Below the pieces are notes generated by a model that saw nothing but the letters and a program-made list of their open reading frames with translations, ran no database searches and was not told where the DNA came from. This document shows, in pieces, positions 58,492 to 64,000 of a stretch of DNA of 64,000 nt (the stretch's first letter is position 1; each line of letters opens with the position of its first letter). The stretch is taken from assembly GCA_963785155.1 (NCBI GenBank), contig CAWAUB010000004.1, forward strand, positions 62,001-126,000, read 5' to 3'. The position numbers and the translations under genes were made by a program. Source of the DNA: DASUSH01 sp963785155 (GTDB taxonomy: Bacteria > Actinomycetota > Thermoleophilia > Solirubrobacterales > 70-9).

Positions 58492-58925
58492 ATGGCGAGG
58501 CCGACTCCGCAACGGCGCTCGAAGCGACGATCGGGCGCTACAACGACGCCTGGAACTCACACGACCTCGACGCGATCATCGCGATGCACGCCGAGGACAT
58601 GGTCTTCGCCAACCACACCGCCGGCGAAAGCGCTCAGGGCCCCGAGGTCCGCGAGCACATCGCCTCGATCTTCGACTCCTGGCCGGACATCGCCTTCGCG
58701 ACCCGCCGCCTCTACGTCCGCGAGGGACTCGTCGTCCAGGAGTGGACCGCGAGTGCGACGCACACCAAGACGATGCGCCGCGGCGACATCGTGGCCGAGC
58801 CGAGCGGCGAACGGGTCGAGTGGGACGGACTCGACGTGATCCCGTTCGAAGACGGGCTGGTCAAGCGCAAGGACGTCTACTCCGACTCCGTCTCGATCCT
58901 GCGCCAGGTGGGACTGCTCGACTAG
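58492..58925 (+). CDS. SnoaL/NTF2-like protein (probable one-base deletion near start)
   Basis: About 144 residues. The NTF2/SnoaL-like fold is clear: ALEATIGRYNDAWNSHDLDA, then MHAEDMVFANHTAGESAQGP, IASIFDSWPDIAFATRRLYV, and a closing VEWDGLDVIPFEDGLVKRKD. Members are isomerases, hydrolases or ligand-binding proteins; the role here is unknown. The body of the gene is in the frame of a far upstream ATG at 58440 that overlaps the cupin start. The promoter and ATG at 58492 are one base out of frame with it. Adding one base after ATGGC would give M-A-E-A-D-S-A-T, so a deletion is likely. The stop overlaps that of thrB as CTAG. Confidence 0.75.
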
Positions 58926-59800
58926 AGCTCGGGCACGTCTGCGCCGAGCGGTGTGAACGGCACCCGGCGGACCTCGGCCCAATCGCCGAACCGCTCCTCG
59001 AGCTTCGACGCGACCGTGCCGGTCGTCTGCCAGAAGCACCAGACCAGGACCGACGGGCCGGCGCCGGAGATCGAGGCGCCGATCGCTCCCAGCTCGGGAG
59101 CCGCCTCGACCACCTCCATCGACCGCGGATAGAGCGGAGCGCGATGGGGCTGATGAAGCCGGTCGGCGAGCCCGCGGCCGATCAGGTCCAGGTCGGAGCG
59201 CTCGATGCCGAGCACGAGCTCGGACACCGCGGCGACGTTCGCGGACGCGTCGCCGAGCGGGACCGCTTCGGGCAGGGCCTCGCGAGCGGACTCGGTCGCG
59301 ACCCTCTCCCCCTCGGGGATCACGATCAGCCCCTCGACGCCCTGGGGCGGGTCGAGCTGCGTCACGGTCGGGCCCATGCCGTCGTGCCCGCAGACCACGA
59401 ACCCTCCATAGAGGGCCGCGGCCACGTTGTCCGGATGGCCCTCGATGTCTGCGGCCAGGGCGAGCAGCTGCTCGCGGGAGTGGTCCAGCTCGTATAGGTG
59501 GTCGGCCGCGGCGAGGCCGGCGACGATCGCGGCCGCACTCGAGCCGAGCCCCGCGGTGAGCGGGATCTCACTGCGGATCTGGAAGCGGAGACCGTCCGCA
59601 GGACGAAGCTGCTCGAAAGCCCGGATGCAGAGGTTGGTGCGATCTGCCGGAACCGGAAGGTCGCCTGCGTCGACCTCGAACTCGCCTGATTCCTCGACCT
59701 CGAGCTCGAGGTGCAGCGAGAGCGCCGCCGCGAGCACGTCGAACCCCGGGCCCAGGTTGGCGGATGAGGCGGGAACGCGAACTAGCCGGTGGCGCCTCAC
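58922..59800 (-). CDS. thrB: Homoserine kinase
   Basis: 292 residues, normal size for ThrB of the GHMP kinase family. VRVPASSANLGPGFDVLAAA is the N-terminal signature, IPLTAGLGSSAAAIVAGLAA the ATP-binding motif 2, and ASISGAGPSVLVW the C-terminal motif 3. EGHPDNVAAALYGGFVV is the homoserine-side block. It phosphorylates homoserine in threonine synthesis. It is not next to thrA or thrC here. The start is GTG 59800, nine bases after TATGTT on the minus strand (leaderless). The stop overlaps that of the SnoaL-like gene as CTAG. Confidence 0.95.
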   Translation of the reverse strand: MRRHRLVRVPASSANLGPGFDVLAAALSLHLELEVEESGEFEVDAGDLPVPADRTNLCIRAFEQLRPADGLRFQIRSEIPLTAGLGSSAAAIVAGLAAADHLYELDHSREQLLALAADIEGHPDNVAAALYGGFVVCGHDGMGPTVTQLDPPQGVEGLIVIPEGERVATESAREALPEAVPLGDASANVAAVSELVLGIERSDLDLIGRGLADRLHQPHRAPLYPRSMEVVEAAPELGAIGASISGAGPSVLVWCFWQTTGTVASKLEERFGDWAEVRRVPFTPLGADVPEL

Positions 59801-59841
59801 GGTTCGGCAAACATAGTCGCCATTAAGGACCGGGCTGCAAG

Positions 59842-60591
59842 ATGCCGAAGATGGGCTCAGTGCGACGGCTGGGGGTGTTCACGCTTGCGTGTCTTCTGAG
59901 CACGGCGATTGCCGGCTCAGCTGCCGCCTGGGCGGGTCCGATCGTCAAGCCGGTCGGCTGGGGGCCGCTGACCAGCAAGGAGGCCGCGAAGCGCGTCATC
60001 CGCGACTCCGGATTCGAGCCCAGGCCGTCGAACGCGGACGAGAACCGCACGGTGCCGACCAAGGCGCAGATCGCCGACTTCCGCGCCCGCAGCGACATGC
60101 CGCTGGCCGGATACGTCGATGGCCGCTTCAAGGGAACCACCGACGAGATCCTCCAGTGGGCCGCGAAAAAGTGGGGGTTCCAGCCGGACCTGTTCCGGGC
60201 CGTCGCGCGCAACGAGAGCTACTGGGACATGAACATGCTCGGCGACCACGGCGACTCATTCGGGATCTTCCAGGTTCGCCGGCCGTACCACTGCTGCCTG
60301 CCCTTCATGCGCGACTCGACCGCGTTCAACGCCGACTACTACGGCGGCATCCTGCGCGCCTACTTCGACGGCGAGCAGGACTGGCTGAACAATCCCGATG
60401 TCGCCGTCAACAACATCGGCCGCTATGTCGCCGGCGACCTCTGGGGCAGCGTCGGCGCCTGGGTCACCGGCAACTGGCACGTCCCGTCGAACGAGCAATA
60501 CGTCCGCGACGTGCAGCGCTGGATGGACGAGCGGCCGTGGGCGAACGACGAGTACTTCGCCGAGCCCTGGTACAAGCCGCACCCCGAGTAA
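59842..60591 (+). CDS. Secreted lysozyme/transglycosylase-like (SLT-fold) protein
   Basis: 249 residues with a signal peptide (ACLLSTAIAGSAAAWA). The core KWGFQPDLFRAVARNESYWD puts a conserved glutamate in ARNES, like the catalytic Glu of SLT-type lytic transglycosylases, followed by GDHGDSFGIFQVRRPYH (the GxxQ-type motif after the Glu). The remaining helices with NNIGRYVAGDLWGSVGAWVT fit the family. It would cleave peptidoglycan outside the cell. Two cysteines (HCCLP) are unusual. ATG 59842 is used; 59851 is possible. Confidence 0.75.
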   Translation: MPKMGSVRRLGVFTLACLLSTAIAGSAAAWAGPIVKPVGWGPLTSKEAAKRVIRDSGFEPRPSNADENRTVPTKAQIADFRARSDMPLAGYVDGRFKGTTDEILQWAAKKWGFQPDLFRAVARNESYWDMNMLGDHGDSFGIFQVRRPYHCCLPFMRDSTAFNADYYGGILRAYFDGEQDWLNNPDVAVNNIGRYVAGDLWGSVGAWVTGNWHVPSNEQYVRDVQRWMDERPWANDEYFAEPWYKPHPE

Positions 60592-60615
60592 CGGCTGAGC
60601 GCATATATTCGCGGC

Positions 60616-60924
60616 GTGGGCTGGTTCCGCCGCAGAGACCGGGACGCCGAGGCCGAGGCCGCCGCCGCCGAGCGGACGGCCGCGCTCGAGGCTCGGATCG
60701 CCGATCTCGAGCTTCAGCTCGAGGCGCGCGACCGCGAGCTTAAGGCGGCCTACGACGACGTCGATGCCGCCTCGGCCGAGCTCGCCTCGAGCGCGGCGGC
60801 CGTCCGCGACGCCCTCGCCGTGATCGACGAGATCGAAAGCGAACGCGAGAACGGCGAGTCACCCGCCGACTCGGAGGACGCGCCAGCCGACGCAGAGGAC
60901 GCCGAGGAAGAGGTGGCTAGTTGA
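60616..60924 (+). CDS. Small coiled-coil protein
   Basis: 102 residues. A basic start (MGWFRRRDRDAEAEAAAA) is followed by a long heptad-like helix (ALEARIADLELQLEARDREL) to about residue 75, then an acidic disordered tail (EDAPADAEDAEEEVAS). It has no enzymatic motif. The GTG is six bases after TATATT, a good -10 box (leaderless). It overlaps the convergent secreted-protein gene by eight bases. A structural or partner-binding role is likely. Confidence 0.65.
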   Translation: MGWFRRRDRDAEAEAAAAERTAALEARIADLELQLEARDRELKAAYDDVDAASAELASSAAAVRDALAVIDEIESERENGESPADSEDAPADAEDAEEEVAS

Positions 60925-61687
60925 AGGTCAACGTGACCTGGGCGGTCTTGTTGCCACACTCGCGCGGCTGATCCAGCCGGCCGCTGACGACCATCGTGTA
61001 GCCGCCCGGCTGCAGGGCCCGGGTCAGCTTGTTGTTGAACGTGAGGCGGCCGAAGAGCACCTTGTAGTCGTCGATGTTGCGACCGTAGAAGGTGCCGTCG
61101 AAACTGAAGATCTCGCTCTCCGGGTGCTTGATCAGTGCTCCCCCGCGCGACTCGACCGGAACCGACAGGAAGGCGCCGTAGTCGGAGGCGGTCCCGCCCG
61201 GCAGGCTGGGGAACTTGACCGGGAGCCGGGTGGTGCAATCGGCGAAGCGGACGACGTCCGAGGTCACCGACTCGCTGTGGCAGCCCCGCGGGAAGCCCTT
61301 GATCACGATCGTGAACTTGCCCGGCTGGATCGGGAACTTCAGGTCGACCCGGACGGTCTTCGTGTTGTTCAGGGCGCGCTTGCGCTTCGTCTGCCCGAGC
61401 AACTTGCCCTGGAAGGTGTACATCTGCACCTGCCATTCGACGAGCGGGCCATGGTGCGTGGTCACGCTCACCTTGAGCTTCTTCTTGTACTGGCTCGCGT
61501 ACAGCTTCGAATAGCGGCTCTGCACGCTGTATTTCGCGGCCAGGCGCTCGCCGCAGCGCGCCTCGGCCGAATCGGGGCCGACAGGCGTGCCTGGGGGGCC
61601 GGCGACGAGCGCGGCTGAAACCACTGCGGTCGCCGCGACGATCAAGAAGCAAGCGCCGAGCGCCTTTCTAGGACGAGAACCCGGCAT
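60917..61687 (-). CDS. Secreted or anchored hypothetical protein with structured leader
   Basis: 256 residues. An N-terminal hydrophobic helix (FLIVAATAVVSAALVAGPPG) serves as signal or anchor, then two repeated beta modules (about 60-135 and 150-256): LKVSVTTHHGPLVEWQVQMY ... GKFTIVIKGFPRGC and YKVLFGRLTFNNKLTRALQP ... GGYTMVVSGRLDQPREC, each ending in a cysteine. This looks like two fibronectin/Ig-like folds outside the membrane. I know no family. The start codon is part of the terminal hairpin of the structured leader (61685-61757), which it shares with the protein at 4523-4846. Confidence 0.6.
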   Translation of the reverse strand: MPGSRPRKALGACFLIVAATAVVSAALVAGPPGTPVGPDSAEARCGERLAAKYSVQSRYSKLYASQYKKKLKVSVTTHHGPLVEWQVQMYTFQGKLLGQTKRKRALNNTKTVRVDLKFPIQPGKFTIVIKGFPRGCHSESVTSDVVRFADCTTRLPVKFPSLPGGTASDYGAFLSVPVESRGGALIKHPESEIFSFDGTFYGRNIDDYKVLFGRLTFNNKLTRALQPGGYTMVVSGRLDQPRECGNKTAQVTLTFN

Positions 61688-61757
61688 CTCATGCAGATGA
61701 GATCGAGCCGAACCCGGGCGCGTCCGCGATGTCCCAAGGATTCGGCGGTTTCATTGT
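61685..61757 (-). ncRNA. Structured leader RNA, copy B (unclassified)
   Basis: On the minus strand: CAAAC at the 5' side, stem GCCGAA/TTCGGC with the conserved interior GGACGCGCCCGGG, then the hairpin ATCTCAT-CTGC-ATGAGAT which overlaps the ATG at 61687. Compared with copy A (4846-4916) 48 of 63 aligned bases agree, and ten of the fifteen differences fall in one 12-base block. The terminal stem keeps pairing by C-G for G-C. In the gene's frame there is an upstream in-frame TGA and no start codon inside the element, so conservation cannot be explained by coding here. Confidence 0.5.
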
Positions 61758-61958
61758 TTGAAGATACTCACGGCCTCGGCTAAATCCCCTATCAAATGCC
61801 GTAACCAGCGGCCGGCTAGCGCGTTGCAACCACCAGGCATGGTAAATTTTCGCGTGTACAACTGGATCGGCTCTCACGATTGGGCCAGGAAGGCCCGTTT
61901 GAGTTCGGCCAATGACATGGGTACAGGAAAAGCCCAGGGGTAAACGGAGAAACCAAGG
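61758..61958 (+). promoter_or_regulatory. Intergenic leader upstream of PRC-barrel-like gene
   Basis: About 200 bases without ORF between divergent genes. At 61879-61913 the plus strand can form a compact three-way junction: ATTGG/CCAAT closing, GCC-AGGAA-GGC and CCG-TTTGAGTT-CGG arms. A second hairpin, TGGG...GCCCA, follows, and GGAG lies nine bases before ATG 61959. This makes a structured 5' leader plausible. I recognise no riboswitch class, and short stems like these can arise by chance in GC-rich DNA. Confidence 0.3.
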
Positions 61959-62894
61959 ATGACTCTCGAGTTGCGCGGCAGCGCGCGTCCCACGCTTCAG
62001 CAGGCTTTGCGCTGGATCGGTTCCCGCGTGGACGATATTTACGGCGCCTCGATCGGCAAGCTCGAGGACATCTGGATGGATCCGGATTCCGGTGAGCCCC
62101 TCTGGCTGCTCGTTCGCGACGGCCGGATCGGCGGGCGGCACACGCTCGTGCCGTTCGCGCAGGCCGCGAGCGGCGCAGGCCACGTCTGGATCCCGTTCGA
62201 GCGCGAGGTCGTGCGCGGTGCTCCCGCCGTTCGCCCGAGCGCACCCCTGAGCCACGAGCTGAGCGACACCCTGCGTCGCTACTACGCCGAGAGCGGCCAT
62301 CCCGTCGGCGGCACCATCGCCGAGGACGCGCTTCGCATGGCGCCGTCGCCGGCGTCGGCACCGGTGTCCGCGGAGGCCGCCCCGCCCGCGCCCCGCTGGA
62401 CCGAGCCCGCACCGGCTCGCCAGGCCGCCACGACGACCACGACCGGCCAGACCCGGGGACCGGCCCCTCCGCCTCCGGTGCCGCCGCGCCAGGAGCCGCG
62501 CCGCCATCCGGCATGGACCGCGGCCGCAGCCGAACGTGGGCCGGTCGCAGAGCCGCCCCCGCTTCCGCCCCTGCCCCCCAGGCCTCCAGTGCCGCCGCGC
62601 GTGCAGCAGCGTGCCGCGGACGCCCGCCCCGCCTCGCGCCCGCAGGAGCCGTGGACGGCGCCGCGCCAGTTCGAGGCGCCGTCGCCGCCCCCGCGTGAGC
62701 CGCTCCGCCCGGAGCAGGCTCAGCAGGCGCCACAGCAGCCGCGGGCGGAAACGCCGCAGCAGCTGCCGACGCTTGACGAGCTCCGGCTGACCGTCGGGGA
62801 CGGCGTCGACATGGAGCTGGTCGGCCGCCTGCAGTTCCGCGGCAACGTCGTGCGCGTGGCACCGCTGCCGAGCGGCGCCGACACGCAGTCGTAG
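61959..62894 (+). CDS. PRC-barrel-like domain protein with proline-rich linker
   Basis: 311 residues. Residues ~18-108 form a PRC-barrel-like domain: RWIGSRVDDIYGASIGKLED, then PLWLLVRDGRIGGRHTLVPF and GHVWIPFEREVVRGAPAV. A Pro/Ala/Arg-rich, probably disordered region of ~150 residues follows, and then a short domain (LPTLDELRLTVGDGVDMELV ... FRGNVVRVAPLPS). The N-terminal domain is a paralog of the whole protein at 63000-63350. PRC barrels act in RNA processing, photosynthetic complexes and as general protein-interaction modules; the role here is unknown. No signal peptide is visible. Confidence 0.7.
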   Translation: MTLELRGSARPTLQQALRWIGSRVDDIYGASIGKLEDIWMDPDSGEPLWLLVRDGRIGGRHTLVPFAQAASGAGHVWIPFEREVVRGAPAVRPSAPLSHELSDTLRRYYAESGHPVGGTIAEDALRMAPSPASAPVSAEAAPPAPRWTEPAPARQAATTTTTGQTRGPAPPPPVPPRQEPRRHPAWTAAAAERGPVAEPPPLPPLPPRPPVPPRVQQRAADARPASRPQEPWTAPRQFEAPSPPPREPLRPEQAQQAPQQPRAETPQQLPTLDELRLTVGDGVDMELVGRLQFRGNVVRVAPLPSGADTQS

Positions 62895-62999
62895 CTCTCC
62901 CGCTTTCCGGAATTTCCGGCCCAAGCAGGGATTTCCTGCCTGTCTAGGTTTAGACAGGGCCGCTCGGTGGTACCGTGAAGAGGGAAAGGAGGGCCCTTC
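62895..62999 (+). promoter_or_regulatory. Leader between the two PRC-barrel-like genes
   Basis: Three small palindromes occur: CCGGAATTTCCGG, CAGGGATTTCCTG and the 8-bp hairpin CCTGTCTA-GGTT-TAGACAGG at 62939-62958. The last may be a terminator for the first gene or an operator for the second. AAAGGAGG at 62984-62991 is a very strong ribosome site for the ATG at 63000, stronger than most in this window. Confidence 0.4.
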
Positions 63000-63350
63000 A
63001 TGCTTGAAGTTCGAGAATTGCACGGAACCGCAGTGCCTGGAGCCGACGAGGCTCGCACGTGGATTGGGAGCAGGGTTGAGGACGTCTACGGCGCCGGCGT
63101 TGGCCGGGTCGAGGACGTAGTCGTGGGCGCCGACGGCGCGCCCGCCTGGTTGATCGTTCGCGAAGGACGCTTTACCACGCACGAGGTGGCTCTCCCGTTC
63201 GAGGGTGCCGTCGCGAGCCCCGGCCACGTCTGGGTGCCCCAGGACAAGGAGACGATCAAGTCGGCTCCGGCGGTGGGCAACAGGCGGATCGAGGGTGACC
63301 TCGAGGCCCGCCTGCGCGAGCACTACGCGCCCTCCCGCTCCCTGGCCTAG
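63000..63350 (+). CDS. PRC-barrel-like domain protein (116 aa)
   Basis: 116 residues, one PRC-barrel-like domain: RTWIGSRVEDVYGAGVGRVE, APAWLIVREGRFTTHEVALP, GHVWVPQDKETIKSAPAV, then a helical end (GDLEARLREHYAPSRSLA). It matches the N-terminal domain of the 311-residue protein just upstream, including WIGSRVxDxYG, WLxVRxGR and GHVWxP. A tandem duplication explains the pair. The strong ribosome site suggests that this one is highly expressed. The function is unknown. Confidence 0.75.
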   Translation: MLEVRELHGTAVPGADEARTWIGSRVEDVYGAGVGRVEDVVVGADGAPAWLIVREGRFTTHEVALPFEGAVASPGHVWVPQDKETIKSAPAVGNRRIEGDLEARLREHYAPSRSLA

Positions 63351-63358
63351 GCAGGGAG

Positions 63359-64000
63359 CTAGAAGCCGCTTCCCTGCTGGCCGTTCGCCTGGCTGTCGAA
63401 CGGCGCCGGCTCCGCGGTGCCGAGGCCGGCACCCTGGCCTGTGTTCCCGCCGCCGCCCGGGATCCCCTGGGTGCTCTGCTGGACGGTCGGCTGGGTGGTC
63501 GTCGTCGCACCGGCGCCCTGACCTGCGGCGTCGTCGGCCGTGCTGCTCTGGCTGGTTGACGTCGACGTCGATTCCTCGGCGTTCGGATCCTCGTTTGCCA
63601 CCCGCACGACCGTGTAGCGGTCGTTCGAGGTCAGGACCTCGAAGCCATCCACCTCGCCGTCCTCGATCCCCGGGTATTGGTCCGTGATCAGGTCGGAGCG
63701 CTCGATCACCATGTAATCGACCTTGCCGTAGGGGTTCTCGAGGATGCCCTGCCAGACCTCATCGCCCATGTCGACCCGGTCGAGGAAGAGCTCGGGCTCC
63801 GCGGTCAGGGAGATCACCCCGAACGTCCGGGCATTGTCCGTGAGGATGTCGCCCGTCCCGGAGTCGAGGGTCTCGACGAATTTTGCGACGTCGCGCTCCT
63901 GGGCGACGCCGACGGTGAAGCCGCCGCGCGAGGAGGTGCCCTCCTGGTCCTCGTTGGAGAGGGCGGCGCGGGTGAACGCCTGTTCCAGGTTCTGGTGCGG
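63359..64000 (-). CDS. C-terminal part of an extracytoplasmic protein, cut by window end
   Basis: The minus-strand frame is open from the window end to TGA/TAG at 63359, giving 213 residues without a start codon that must be used (the GTG at 63817 lies inside a conserved-looking domain). The folded part (PHQNLEQAFTRAALSNEDQE ... DILTDNARTFGVISLTAEPE ... MGDEVWQGILENPYGKVDYM) resembles the periplasmic domain found after the helices of GT-C-type membrane glycosyltransferases, but I cannot confirm that. The last ~80 residues are a Ser/Thr/Gln/Gly-rich disordered tail. The rest of the gene is upstream of position 64000. Confidence 0.5.
   Translation of the reverse strand, partial: PHQNLEQAFTRAALSNEDQEGTSSRGGFTVGVAQERDVAKFVETLDSGTGDILTDNARTFGVISLTAEPELFLDRVDMGDEVWQGILENPYGKVDYMVIERSDLITDQYPGIEDGEVDGFEVLTSNDRYTVVRVANEDPNAEESTSTSTSQSSTADDAAGQGAGATTTTQPTVQQSTQGIPGGGGNTGQGAGLGTAEPAPFDSQANGQQGSGF

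Noticed and set aside
61689..63323. A 544-codon minus-strand open frame
   Set aside because: It is antisense to both PRC-barrel-like genes and Arg/Pro rich; only its last ~70 bases are of interest as the structured leader.
1..64000. tRNA, rRNA, CRISPR arrays, insertion sequences, prophage
   Set aside because: I read both strands for cloverleaf ends, regular direct repeats and transposase or integrase motifs and found none; the only dispersed repeats are the long-hairpin elements and the paired leaders.

Overview
The window is very GC-rich, uses GTG, TTG and possibly CTG starts, has almost no spacer between genes, and carries actinobacterial markers: a MarP-type CvpA/trypsin protease, a WS/DGAT acyltransferase, IspH, a YcnI/CopC-CopD copper locus, an AddAB pair with iron-sulfur cysteines and a MecA_N-type penicillin-binding protein. 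I infer a soil-type actinobacterium, most likely a Thermoleophilia/Solirubrobacterales relative. I saw no tRNA, rRNA, CRISPR array, transposase, integrase or phage genes, so this looks like ordinary chromosome.

Layout. 1-5.1 kb: copper/extracytoplasmic operon on the minus strand (cut membrane protein, cupredoxin-like protein, YcnI, CopC-CopD fusion, two small paralogous membrane proteins, a His-rich anchored protein). 5.1-10.3 kb: diiron oxygenase-like protein, thioredoxin-fold protein without CxxC, ceramidase-like hydrolase, TetR regulator. 10.3-20.7 kb: secreted hydrolases (M14, M28, beta-lactamase-like, S8), ispH and WS/DGAT. 20.7-28.4 kb: DMT exporter, GH31, HtaA-like protein, SufT/MIP18-like protein, FxsA, HAD hydrolase. 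28.5-37.1 kb: addB-addA, cyclotransferase-like gene, P450. 37.4-49.4 kb: HxlR, MarP, PBP, lipoprotein, SRPBCC, SDR, RTX-like protein, gltB. 49.4-58.5 kb: ParA, a large sensor kinase with stand-alone receivers, and an operon joining two HEAT proteins, a receiver and a processive glycosyltransferase. 58.5-64 kb: thrB, lysozyme-like protein, two PRC-barrel-like proteins, and a protein cut by the window end.

Most unusual signals. (1) Three dispersed 255-320 bp elements (6575-6890, 37098-37352, 57411-57674), each a very long imperfect hairpin with ~70 bp arms sharing one GC-rich core, all directly downstream of stop codons. (2) Two near-identical ~70-nt structured leaders 57 kb apart (4846-4916 and 61685-61757, minus strand), each ending in a hairpin that contains the start codon and shows a compensatory base-pair change. 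(3) A recurring TANNNT-N6-9-start-codon layout indicating many leaderless transcripts, with two divergent promoters whose two -10 boxes are the arms of one palindrome. (4) The HEAT/receiver/glycosyltransferase operon.

Caution: at least eight apparent frameshifts occur, mostly one or two bases, several in homopolymers or short repeats. Sequence error is likelier than eight real pseudogenes.
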